Positions 32,044-40,028 of a stretch of DNA of 40,297 nucleotides are shown here, piece after piece. The position numbers and the translations under genes were made by a program. How positions within the stretch are numbered: position 1 is the stretch's first letter; each line of letters opens with the position of its first letter. The notes under the pieces were generated by a model, which ran no database searches, had not been told where the DNA came from, and saw only the letters and a list, made by a program, of their open reading frames with translations. The DNA is from Bacillota bacterium. Its GTDB lineage: Bacteria > Bacillota > Clostridia > Lachnospirales > Lachnospiraceae. The stretch covers positions 1 to 40,297 of the forward strand of contig JAFAFU010000040.1 in NCBI GenBank assembly GCA_023423335.1. The letters run 5' to 3'.

Positions 32044-32624
32044 TCCTTGCCGCTCTCTTGCTCTATCTCCTGTGGCTATTTCTTTTTCTCTCGTATGAAC
32101 GAAGAAAGAGAAAGAACAGAGCAAAAGAGAAAAAACCTTGTCAAGCGGTCAGTGAAGCGGAAATCATCGGTAAAAGTCACTTCAAACTCAGCCACTCGAC
32201 GCCACAAGTACGCAGTTATCCAAAAGGCGAGGCGGAAGCAAAAAAGGCTTCTACATTTGCTCCCGAAAACGGACAAGAGCCATCGGAAGAGGCGGATGAA
32301 CAGCCCGACATAGATGAGATTCCTTTAACGTATGAGTCTTCGGATGCTCCATCCTTTGAAGAAGAGGAAGATGAAGAGCTTCCCGTATCGGGAAAAAGCG
32401 AATATACCACGGGAATTGATTTTGAACGGGTGCTGGAAGCCTTGTCGGTCATTCACCGCCACGCCTCCACCGAAGCAGAACGACAGAGAACCGGCAATAC
32501 ACTGAGAGAGTTGGAAGGAACCCGTCTGATGGAAACGCTCCGAGGCGATGCGAAACGCTCGGCCACGATCGATGAAATCGTCCGTGCCCGTTTCGAGGAA
32601 CTTTACAGCGGCGAAAAGGCGTAA
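32031..32624 (+). CDS. Membrane-anchored TraD/DUF4122-like conjugation protein
   Basis: 197 residues. One N-terminal transmembrane helix (MYRIVLAALLLYLLWLFLFL) is followed by a basic segment, a long acidic disordered linker (about 70-125) and a helical C-terminal domain (DFERVLEALSVIHRHASTEAE). The layout repeats that of the protein encoded at 30683. The stretch at 32196-32259 encodes part of the linker and at the same time carries the fourth copy of the shared promoter motif. Family assignment is tentative. Confidence 0.65.
   Translation: MYRIVLAALLLYLLWLFLFLSYERRKRKNRAKEKKPCQAVSEAEIIGKSHFKLSHSTPQVRSYPKGEAEAKKASTFAPENGQEPSEEADEQPDIDEIPLTYESSDAPSFEEEEDEELPVSGKSEYTTGIDFERVLEALSVIHRHASTEAERQRTGNTLRELEGTRLMETLRGDAKRSATIDEIVRARFEELYSGEKA
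32196..32259 (+). promoter_or_regulatory. Promoter with shared upstream motif, copy 4 (inside a CDS)
   Basis: GCCACAAGTACGCAGT (32201-32216) is followed after 35 nt by TACATTTG (32252-32259). The 23 nt at 32196-32218 match copy 3 (28636-28658) with one mismatch, and similarity continues to the -7 box. It could give extra transcription of traE and downstream genes. Confidence 0.6.
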
Positions 32625-32799
32625 CATCCCTTCCGAATGGTTTTGTTCCAATAGTATGAACCCTTTAATGCAACAAGCAATGAAAGAAAAAGAGTACGGC
32701 TGCCCCCAAGAGAGCCACCACTAACATCCGAAAGTAACAACAGTATTCACCCGTCGGGAGAACCTATCCGCCTCTCCCGGCACAAAACAAGAATGATTT
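32625..32799 (+). promoter_or_regulatory. Leader of traE with leader motif, mini-ORF and hairpin
   Basis: Within these 175 nt are a possible 22-codon ORF (32656-32724, MNPLMQQAMKEKEYGCPQES...), a CCACCACTAACATCC leader motif (about 32715-32729), and a CGGGAGA/TCTCCCG hairpin (32755-32761 with 32773-32779) about 20 nt before the traE ATG. This could be a post-transcriptional control region. The mini-ORF is weakly supported. Confidence 0.45.
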
Positions 32800-33099
32800 A
32801 TGACCAAGAAACATTTTCTTTTCGCAGCTGTTCTGCTGCTTTCCATTTCCTCTGCCTTTGCCCAAGGCAACGGCTTGTCAGGCATCAACCAAGCCACCAG
32901 TATGGTAACGAGTTATTTTGACCCTGCCACGAAGCTCATTTATGCCATCGGTGCAGTCGTCGGTCTTATCGGAGGGGTAAAGGTCTATTCAAAGTTCTCG
33001 TCCGGAGATCCTGACACCTCAAAGACCGCCGCAAGCTGGTTTGGGGCGTGTATTTTCCTCATTGTCGCAGCCACCATTCTGAGAAGTTTCTTCCTCTAA
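32800..33099 (+). CDS. traE: Conjugative transfer protein TraE (DUF4134)
   Basis: 99 residues with a signal peptide (MTKKHFLFAAVLLLSISSAFAQ) and two further hydrophobic helices (LIYAIGAVVGLIGGVKVYSKF and a C-terminal ACIFLIVAATILRSFFL). This is the DUF4134 architecture, resembling VirB2-type pilin subunits. It opens the mating-pore block and is followed after 4 nt by traF. Confidence 0.9.
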   Translation: MTKKHFLFAAVLLLSISSAFAQGNGLSGINQATSMVTSYFDPATKLIYAIGAVVGLIGGVKVYSKFSSGDPDTSKTAASWFGACIFLIVAATILRSFFL

Positions 33100-33103
33100 G
33101 CCT

Positions 33104-33481
33104 ATGGAGACCTATCCCATCAACAAGGGAATCGGTCGCTCGGTAGAGTTTCAGGGACTCAAAAGCCAGTATCTGTTCATTTTCGCCGGAGGGCTGCTTG
33201 CCCTTTTCGTGCTGTTTGTCATCCTCTATATGGCGGGTGTCAATCAATGGATTTGTATCGGCTTCGGAGGGAGTGCCGCATCCGTTCTGGTGTGGCAGAC
33301 CTTCTCCCTGAACAGGAAGTACGGGGAACATGGGCTGATGAAGCGTTCCGCCTTGCACAGCCATCCCCGATACCTCATCAACCGACGACGCATTTCCCGT
33401 CTGTTGCGGCACAAGGAGTTGCCAAGACGAAAGAGAAGAGAGCGTAAAAGAACGAATAAAGGAAAGGAGGACAAAGAATGA
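33104..33481 (+). CDS. traF: Conjugative transfer protein TraF (DUF4133)
   Basis: 125 residues: a short N-terminal segment (INKGIGRSVEFQGLKSQY), two transmembrane helices (about 25-75), and a basic C-terminal tail (RRRISRLLRHKELPRRKRRERKR in part). DUF4133 proteins correspond to VirB3-type inner-membrane components and precede the VirB4-like ATPase. The stop overlaps the traG start (ATGA). Confidence 0.9.
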   Translation: METYPINKGIGRSVEFQGLKSQYLFIFAGGLLALFVLFVILYMAGVNQWICIGFGGSAASVLVWQTFSLNRKYGEHGLMKRSALHSHPRYLINRRRISRLLRHKELPRRKRRERKRTNKGKEDKE

Positions 33482-36000
33482 GGAATATACTGAAAGCCAC
33501 CACGCTGGAGAACCGCTTCCCGCTGCTTGCCGTCGAAGAGGGCTGCATCCTCTCGAAGGACGCCGACATCACGGTCGCCTTTCGGGTCGAGCTTCCTGAA
33601 CTTTATACGGTGACAAGTGCGGAGTATGCCGCTATCCATTCTTCTTGGGTAAAGGCGATCAAGGTGTTGCCGACCTACAGCATCGTACACAAGCAGGATT
33701 GGTTTGTCAAGGAGGGCTACCGTCCGGACTTGCAGAAGGAGGAGATGAGTTTCCTCTCCCGCAGTTTCGAGCGGCACTTCAATGAGCGACCATTCCTCCA
33801 TCACGCCTGCTACCTGTTCCTGACCAAGACAACCAAGAACCGCAACCGACAGCAAAGCAACTTCTCCACCCTCTGCCGGGGACATATCATCCCCAAGGAG
33901 GTACGGGACAAGGATACCGCCCGCAAGTTCCTCGAAGCCACCGGGCAGTTCGAGCGGATTATGAACGAAAGCGGTTTTGTTCGCCTTACCCGACTGAGCG
34001 ACGAAGAGATTCTCGGCACGGAGGAAAACCCGGGACTGATAGAGAAGTATTTCTCACTCTCCCTTTCCGATACGACGGTCTTGGAGGACATCGACCTGAG
34101 AGCCGACCATATGCGTATCGGCGACAAGCGGCTCTGCCTGCATACCCTTTCCGATACGGAAGACCTGCCCGGGCTGGTAGGCACGGATATGCGCTATGAG
34201 CGTTTATCCACCGACCGCAGCGACTGCCGCCTTTCCTTTGCCGCTCCCGTAGGGCTGTTGCTCCCGTGCAACCATATCTACAACCAGTATGTGCTGATTG
34301 ATGACAGTGCCGAGAACCTGCAACGCTTCGAGAAGAGCGCACGGAACATGCACTCGCTCTCCCGTTATAGTCGCTCCAATCAGATCAACAAGCAATGGAT
34401 TGACGAGTACCTGAACGAGGCGCACAGCTTCGGGCTTACCTCCGTCCGATGTCATTGCAATGTCTTGGCGTGGAGCGAGGATGAAGAGGAACTCCGCCGT
34501 ATCCGCAACGACGTGGGCAGCCAGCTCGCACTGATGGAGTGCAAGCCACGGCACAACACGGTGGATGTGCCGACGCTGTTTTGGGCAGGCATTCCCGGCA
34601 ATGAAGCCGACTTCCCCGCAGAAGAGAGTTTTTACACCTTCATCGAGCAGGCGGTCTGCTTCTTCAATGAAGAGACCAACTACCGTGATTCGTTGTCGCC
34701 ATTCGGCATCAAGATGGCTGACCGCAGCGGCAAGCCGATTCATCTCGACATCTCCGATTTGCCGATGAAGCAAGGCATCATCACGAACCGCAACAAGTTC
34801 ATCTTGGGTCCTTCGGGTTCGGGCAAGTCGTTCTTCACCAACCACCTCTTGAGGCAGTATTGGGAACAGAACACCCACATCGTCTTGGTGGATACGGGGA
34901 ACAGCTATCAGGGCCTGTGCGAGATGATACGCCACAAGACGCAGGGCGAAGATGGGGTGTACTTCACCTATTCGGATGAGAGTCCCATCAGCTTCAATCC
35001 CTTCTATACCACCGATAAAGTGTATGATGTGGAGAAGCGGGAGAGCATCAAGACCCTGTTGCTGACCCTTTGGAAGAAAGACAACGAGCCTGCCACCCGT
35101 TCGGAGGAGGTCGCCCTCTCCAACGCCGTGTCACTCTTTATCGAGCGTATCAAGACGGACGATGGCATCGTCCCCTCGTTCAACAGCTTTTACGAGTATC
35201 TCACCACCGATTACTCTGCTCTGCTCCGTGAGAAAAAGGTCAGGGAAAAGGATTTTGACTTGGCCAATTTTCTCAACGTGCTGGAGCCTTACTACAAGGG
35301 TGGCGAATATGACTACTTGCTGAACTCGGACAAGCAACTCGACCTGCTGAATGCACGCTTTATCGTCTTCGAAATCGACGCGATTAAGGATCATCCCATC
35401 CTTTTCCCCATCACGACCATCATCATTATGGAGCTGTTCATCAATAAGATGCGACGGCTGAAGGGAATACGGAAGGTCATCCTTATCGAGGAGGCTTGGA
35501 AGGCGATTGCGTCCGCGAATATGGCGGGATATATAAAATACCTCTACAAGACGGTAAGAAAATTCTTCGGGGAGGCGGTCGTGGTGACGCAGGAGGTGGA
35601 CGACATCATCTCCTCGCCCGTGGTCAAGGAGTCTATCATCAACAATTCGGACTGCAAGATACTGCTTGACCAACGCAAGTACATGAACAAGTTTGACCAG
35701 ATTCAGGCACTCTTGGGACTGACGGACAAGGAACGGGGGCAGATACTCTCCATCAATCAGAGCAACGATGCCACACGGTCGTACAAGGAGGTTTGGATCG
35801 GACTGGGCGGTGTACAGTCCGCCGTCTATGCCACCGAAGTGTCGAAAGCCGAATACCTCACCTACACGACGGAGGAGACCGAGAAGATGCGGGTGCTCAT
35901 CCGTGCCGAACAACTCGGCGGAAACATGGAGCTTGCCGTCAGGCAGCTCGCCGAAGAAGAACAGTCAAGAATAATCACACTAAAATCCAACGTAAAATGA
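33478..36000 (+). CDS. traG: Conjugative transfer ATPase TraG (VirB4-like)
   Basis: An 840-residue ATPase energising assembly of the transfer channel. Walker A is GPSGSGKS (444-451) and Walker B is VILIEEAWKA (about 668-677). Between them are the VirB4-type segments, for example VLVDTGNSYQGLCEMI. The N-terminal half is the TraG-N/VirB4 fold with no transmembrane helix. Its final codons contain the CACTAAAATCCAACGTAAA leader of traI, and its stop overlaps the traI ATG. No traH (DUF3876) gene lies between traG and traI. Confidence 0.95.
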   Translation: MRNILKATTLENRFPLLAVEEGCILSKDADITVAFRVELPELYTVTSAEYAAIHSSWVKAIKVLPTYSIVHKQDWFVKEGYRPDLQKEEMSFLSRSFERHFNERPFLHHACYLFLTKTTKNRNRQQSNFSTLCRGHIIPKEVRDKDTARKFLEATGQFERIMNESGFVRLTRLSDEEILGTEENPGLIEKYFSLSLSDTTVLEDIDLRADHMRIGDKRLCLHTLSDTEDLPGLVGTDMRYERLSTDRSDCRLSFAAPVGLLLPCNHIYNQYVLIDDSAENLQRFEKSARNMHSLSRYSRSNQINKQWIDEYLNEAHSFGLTSVRCHCNVLAWSEDEEELRRIRNDVGSQLALMECKPRHNTVDVPTLFWAGIPGNEADFPAEESFYTFIEQAVCFFNEETNYRDSLSPFGIKMADRSGKPIHLDISDLPMKQGIITNRNKFILGPSGSGKSFFTNHLLRQYWEQNTHIVLVDTGNSYQGLCEMIRHKTQGEDGVYFTYSDESPISFNPFYTTDKVYDVEKRESIKTLLLTLWKKDNEPATRSEEVALSNAVSLFIERIKTDDGIVPSFNSFYEYLTTDYSALLREKKVREKDFDLANFLNVLEPYYKGGEYDYLLNSDKQLDLLNARFIVFEIDAIKDHPILFPITTIIIMELFINKMRRLKGIRKVILIEEAWKAIASANMAGYIKYLYKTVRKFFGEAVVVTQEVDDIISSPVVKESIINNSDCKILLDQRKYMNKFDQIQALLGLTDKERGQILSINQSNDATRSYKEVWIGLGGVQSAVYATEVSKAEYLTYTTEETEKMRVLIRAEQLGGNMELAVRQLAEEEQSRIITLKSNVK
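35979..35996 (+). promoter_or_regulatory. Shared translation leader before traI, inside traG
   Basis: ACTAAAATCCAACGTAAA directly joins the traI ATG at 35997. Here the motif also codes for the last residues of TraG, so it is conserved despite lying in a coding sequence. Confidence 0.55.
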
Positions 36001-36626
36001 GAAAGAAAATTTTAATGCTTATGGCGTGCGGTTGCCTCCTGGCAGGCAGCGCACACGCCCAGTGGGTGGTCACAGACCCCACCAACCTCGCACAGAGCAT
36101 CATCAACACCACCAAGGAAATCGTGCAGACCTCCAAGACGGTCAAGAACACGCTTGACAACTTCAAAGAGGTCGAGAAGCTCTACAATGAGAGCAAGAAA
36201 TACTATGATGCCCTGAAAAAGGTGAATGACCTCGTGCGGGATGCCCAACGGGTAAAGGAGACGATCCTGATGGTCGGGGAAATCTCCGACATCTATGTAA
36301 ACAACTACAAAAAGATGCTCTCCGACCCGAACTTCCGCCCGGAGGAGTTGGTTGCCATCGCCAACGGCTATACCAAACTGCTCGGAGAGAGCAACAACCT
36401 GCTCAAGGAACTGAAGCAGGTGGTGAACATCACCACGCTGAAGATGACTGACAAGGAGCGTATGGATGTGGTGGATCGCTGCTACAAGGAAATCAGGGAT
36501 TACCGCAATCTCGTGCGCTACTACACGAACAAGAACATCTCCGTGAGCTATCTCAGAGCCAAGAAGCAGCAGGACACCGACCGTGTGCTTTCGCTCTATG
36601 GAACCGACAATGAAAGGTATTGGTAG
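35997..36626 (+). CDS. traI: Conjugative transfer protein TraI (DUF4141, VirB5-like)
   Basis: 209 residues with a signal peptide (MRKKILMLMACGCLLAGSAHAQ) and a long helical, coiled-coil periplasmic part (NTTKEIVQTSKTVKNTLDNFKEVEKLYNES...), matching DUF4141. VirB5-like pilus-tip or adhesion-type role by analogy. The ATG overlaps the traG stop. An upstream open frame to 35793 is only a shadow of traG. Confidence 0.88.
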   Translation: MRKKILMLMACGCLLAGSAHAQWVVTDPTNLAQSIINTTKEIVQTSKTVKNTLDNFKEVEKLYNESKKYYDALKKVNDLVRDAQRVKETILMVGEISDIYVNNYKKMLSDPNFRPEELVAIANGYTKLLGESNNLLKELKQVVNITTLKMTDKERMDVVDRCYKEIRDYRNLVRYYTNKNISVSYLRAKKQQDTDRVLSLYGTDNERYW

Positions 36627-36628
36627 GT

Positions 36629-37720
36629 ATGGGAGCGGATTTTGACAACCTGCACCAAGTCCTTCGTACCCTTTACACGGAGATGATGCCGATGTGCGGT
36701 GACATGATAGGTGTCGCCAAAGGCATTGCGGGCTTGGGTGCGCTCTTCTATGTGGCACTCCGGGTGTGGCAGACCTTGGCTCGTGCCGAACCCATCGATG
36801 TCTATCCGTTGCTCCGTCCGTTTGCGCTCGGTCTCTGTATCCTCTTTTTCCCGATGGTACTGGAAACTATCAACGGCGTGCTTAGTCCCGTCGTGCAGGG
36901 TACGCACAAGATGCTTGAAAAGCAGACCTTCAGCATGGATGAATACCGCAAGTTGTGGGACAAGCTGGAATACGAGGCGATGGTGAAGAATCCCGAAACA
37001 GCCTATCTGGTCAGCAACGAGGAGTTCGACAGGAAACTGGATGAACTCGGTATTGCTCCCTCGGACATGGCGACGATGGCGGGAATGTACGTGGAACGCA
37101 GTATGTACAACCTCAAGAAATGGTTCCGCAATATGGCACGGGAACTCTTGGAACTGCTTTTCGCCGCTGCCGCTCTGCTCATCGACACGCTTCGGACATT
37201 CTTTCTGATAGTCCTCTCCATCTTGGGACCGATAGCCTTTGCCATCTCCGTGTGGGACGGTTTTCAGAGCACCCTCACGCAATGGTTCACGAGGTATATC
37301 TCCATCTATCTGTGGCTGCCCGTGGCGGACTTGTTCAGTTCGATGCTGGCAAAGATTCAGGAGCTGATGCTCAAACACGACATCACACAGTTGCAGAACG
37401 ACCCTACCTATACGATAGATGCCTCGAACGGTGTGTACCTTGTCTTCATGATTATCGGCATCATCGGTTACTTCACCATCCCGACGGTTGCGGGTTGGGT
37501 GATACAGGCAGGTGGAGCAGGTAACTTTGGCAAGAACGTGAACTACGCGGCAGGAAAGGGAGCCGGTATCGCAGGTGCCGTGGGTGGAGCCGCAGGTGGC
37601 TTTGCCGTGGGACACGGACGAAACATGATGAACCATGCGGGAAGTAAAGCCAAAGAGATTGCCGGAAAATTATTTCACAGAGGAGGAAACCAATCCTCCG
37701 AACCATCGGAACAAAACTAA
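36629..37720 (+). CDS. traJ: Conjugative transfer protein TraJ (VirB6-like)
   Basis: 363 residues, polytopic inner-membrane protein with hydrophobic helices at about 25-45, 60-85, 170-215 and 275-305, and a Gly/Ala-rich C-terminal tail (GKGAGIAGAVGGAAGGFAVGH). TraJ is the VirB6-like channel subunit. The ATG at 36629 lies 2 nt after traI; the TTG at 36620 was rejected because it overlaps traI. Confidence 0.9.
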   Translation: MGADFDNLHQVLRTLYTEMMPMCGDMIGVAKGIAGLGALFYVALRVWQTLARAEPIDVYPLLRPFALGLCILFFPMVLETINGVLSPVVQGTHKMLEKQTFSMDEYRKLWDKLEYEAMVKNPETAYLVSNEEFDRKLDELGIAPSDMATMAGMYVERSMYNLKKWFRNMARELLELLFAAAALLIDTLRTFFLIVLSILGPIAFAISVWDGFQSTLTQWFTRYISIYLWLPVADLFSSMLAKIQELMLKHDITQLQNDPTYTIDASNGVYLVFMIIGIIGYFTIPTVAGWVIQAGGAGNFGKNVNYAAGKGAGIAGAVGGAAGGFAVGHGRNMMNHAGSKAKEIAGKLFHRGGNQSSEPSEQN

Positions 37721-37726
37721 AAAGCT

Positions 37727-38350
37727 ATGGAATTCAAGTCATTAAAGAATATTGAAACGAGTTTCAGGCAGATACGCCTCTTTACCTTGGTCGTCATCTG
37801 CCTGTGCGCTGCCCTTGCGGGCTATTCGGTATGGAGTGCCTACTCCTTTGCCGAAGCCCAAAGGCAGAAAATCTATGTGCTGGACGGCGGAAAGTCGCTG
37901 ATGCTCGCCCTTTCGCAGGATCTGTCACAGAACAGACCCGCGGAAGCCAAGGAGCATGTGCGCCGCTTCCATGAGTTGTTCTTCACCCTTTCGCCTGATA
38001 AGAGCGCCATCGAGGGGAATATCTCCCGTGCGCTGCTCTTGGCGGACAAGAGTGCCTACAACTACTATCGAGATTTCTCAGAGAAAGGATACTACAACCG
38101 TATTGTGGCAGGAAATATCAATCAGGTCGTACAGGTGGACAGCGTACTCTGTGACTTCGACCGCTATCCCTATGCGGTACGGACGTATGCCCGGCAGATG
38201 ATTATCCGTGCTACCAACGTGACCGAGCGCAGTCTCGTGACCGTATGCCGTCTGCTCAATACGAGCCGCAGCGACGACAACCCGAACGGATTCAACATCG
38301 AGGGATTCGAGATTGTGGAAAACAAGGACATCAGTACCCGTAAGCGATGA
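37727..38350 (+). CDS. traK: Conjugative transfer protein TraK (VirB8-like)
   Basis: 207 residues with a short cytoplasmic N-terminus, one transmembrane helix (LFTLVVICLCAALAGYSVWS), and a periplasmic domain containing DGGKSLMLALSQDL and the KSAYNYYRDF...NRIVAGNINQVVQVDSV segment typical of TraK. VirB8-like assembly factor. It overlaps traL by 4 nt. Confidence 0.92.
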   Translation: MEFKSLKNIETSFRQIRLFTLVVICLCAALAGYSVWSAYSFAEAQRQKIYVLDGGKSLMLALSQDLSQNRPAEAKEHVRRFHELFFTLSPDKSAIEGNISRALLLADKSAYNYYRDFSEKGYYNRIVAGNINQVVQVDSVLCDFDRYPYAVRTYARQMIIRATNVTERSLVTVCRLLNTSRSDDNPNGFNIEGFEIVENKDISTRKR

Positions 38351-38679
38351 AAAAGAAAAGTCTGTTCCGAATGATGCAGGAGGGAGCAGAGACAAGACTC
38401 CGCCGCCTGTGCGGACGCATCCCCACTCATCTGAGGCTGTATGTCGTCCTGACGATGCTTCTCTTTTTCGCCTTCCTTGCTGGCTATGTTTTCTTCAGCG
38501 GTTTGTACCGCATCTTCTCCAATGGAGACTCCGAAGAGGAAACGTTACCGGCAATCGAGCATATCGAAGCCCCTGAAGTAAGGCGACTCTATCCCAACGA
38601 CAGTATCAACCTATTAAAGTATTACGATTATGTTCCCATTCAAAAGAAAGACAGCCTCCGATACGAACACCTCGCCTGA
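38347..38679 (+). CDS. traL: Conjugative transfer protein TraL (DUF3989)
   Basis: 110 residues: basic N-terminus, one transmembrane helix (LTMLLFFAFLAGYVFFSGLY), and a short periplasmic tail. It fits DUF3989/TraL. Its last 50 nt overlap the start of traM in a different frame, an unusually long overlap for this operon. Confidence 0.87.
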   Translation: MKKKSLFRMMQEGAETRLRRLCGRIPTHLRLYVVLTMLLFFAFLAGYVFFSGLYRIFSNGDSEEETLPAIEHIEAPEVRRLYPNDSINLLKYYDYVPIQKKDSLRYEHLA

Positions 38680-39991
38680 GCTGACGGAGGAAGAGAGACA
38701 AAGACGAAAGAAGTTTATCATTTATCCCCTGATGTTCCTGCTTTTTGCAGGTTCCATGTGGCTCATCTTTGCACCTTCGAAGAAAGAAGAGGAGAAACTG
38801 GCAAAAGGCTTCAATACGGAAATGCCGGATCCGCAAGCCTCGGAACTCATCGGCGACAAGAAGAAAGCCTACGAAAAGGAGATGATGGAACAGAAGGAAC
38901 AGGAACGAAGTCAGGCGATGCAAAGTCTCAGTTCCATGTTCGGGGAAATGACAGGTGGACAACCGGCACAGAGTTCCGAAGAGTTGGCTTTGAAGGCAGA
39001 CGCATCAGAAAGAGATAACGGCTTCGGCTCTCGCACCACTGCTCCGCAAGATGGCTTTCACGCCTCGGCATCCGCCTATCAGGACATCAACCGCACGCTC
39101 GGCAGTTTCTATGAAGCACCGAGAGAAGACCCTGAAAAGGAGGAGCTGCGTGCCCGTTTGGCAGAGTTGGAAAACCGTGTGAGCAGCGAACAGCAGTCGC
39201 CTGCCATAACCGTAAACGACCAGATGGCACTGCTTGAAAAGTCCTATCAGTTGGCGGCAAAGTATATGCCGTCGGGCGGTGGACAGCCCTCTTCCAATAT
39301 GGCATTGGCATCGGACGGGGAGACGGCTTCCGAAAGGAAAGCGGTCGCAACCACCCGAAACGGGAAGGCGACAGCCTTTCCCGTTGCCCCTGTGAGCGAA
39401 CAAGTGGTGTCGGCTCTGGCACAGCCGATGAGCGACTCGACTTTCCGCTCCGAATATGTCAGGGAGAGAAACTATATGTTCCATACCGCCATCGGAACAG
39501 CCCCGCTGACGGAGAAGAATACCATCTCTGCCTGTGTGCATACCCGGCAGACGGTTACGGACGGGCAAACGGTACGTTTCCGTCTCTTGGAACCGATGCT
39601 GGTATCCGGCAAGGAAATCCCTCGGAACACCTCGGTGGTCGGCGTGGCGAAGATACAGGGCGAACGCCTGAGCGTACTCATCTCTTCGCTGGAATATCAC
39701 GGGAACATCATCCCCGTGGAGTTGGCGGTGTACGATACGGACGGACAGGCTGGGATATTCATTCCCGGATCGATGGAGCGCAGTGCCGCCAAGGAGGTTG
39801 CCGCTAACATGGGGACGTCCGTGGGCAGCAGCGTGAACATCTCCACCGATGCGGGCGCACAGCTTGCCGCCGACTTGGGCAAGGGGCTGATACAGGGAAC
39901 CTCGCAGTATTTCGCCAAGAAGATGCGTACCGTCAAGGTGCATCTCAAGGCAGGATACAAGGTATTGCTCTACCAACCGGACAGCAAATAA
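38630..39991 (+). CDS. traM: Conjugative transfer protein TraM (VirB10-like)
   Basis: 453 residues. A cytoplasmic N-terminus (MFPFKRKTASDTNTSPELTE) is followed by a transmembrane helix (FIIYPLMFLLFAGSMWLIF), a Pro/Gln/Ser-rich periplasmic linker (about 60-270), and a C-terminal beta domain (LTEKNTISACVHTRQTVTDGQ...YKVLLYQP) of the VirB10/TraM type bridging inner and outer membranes. The ATG at 38630 gives the usual TraM start although it overlaps traL by 50 nt. Confidence 0.92.
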   Translation: MFPFKRKTASDTNTSPELTEEERQRRKKFIIYPLMFLLFAGSMWLIFAPSKKEEEKLAKGFNTEMPDPQASELIGDKKKAYEKEMMEQKEQERSQAMQSLSSMFGEMTGGQPAQSSEELALKADASERDNGFGSRTTAPQDGFHASASAYQDINRTLGSFYEAPREDPEKEELRARLAELENRVSSEQQSPAITVNDQMALLEKSYQLAAKYMPSGGGQPSSNMALASDGETASERKAVATTRNGKATAFPVAPVSEQVVSALAQPMSDSTFRSEYVRERNYMFHTAIGTAPLTEKNTISACVHTRQTVTDGQTVRFRLLEPMLVSGKEIPRNTSVVGVAKIQGERLSVLISSLEYHGNIIPVELAVYDTDGQAGIFIPGSMERSAAKEVAANMGTSVGSSVNISTDAGAQLAADLGKGLIQGTSQYFAKKMRTVKVHLKAGYKVLLYQPDSK

Positions 39992-40006
39992 TTTACAGTT
40001 ATTATT

Positions 40007-40028
40007 CACCACTTTAATCCAAAGTAAA
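40007..40028 (+). promoter_or_regulatory. Shared translation leader before traN
   Basis: CACCACTTTAATCCAAAGTAA immediately precedes the traN ATG after a TATTATTCAC stretch. It is a close match to the leaders of mobA and traI. Confidence 0.6.

Noticed and set aside
35793..35996. In-frame upstream extension of traI
   Set aside because: It is out-of-frame traG; the signal peptide of TraI begins at 35997.
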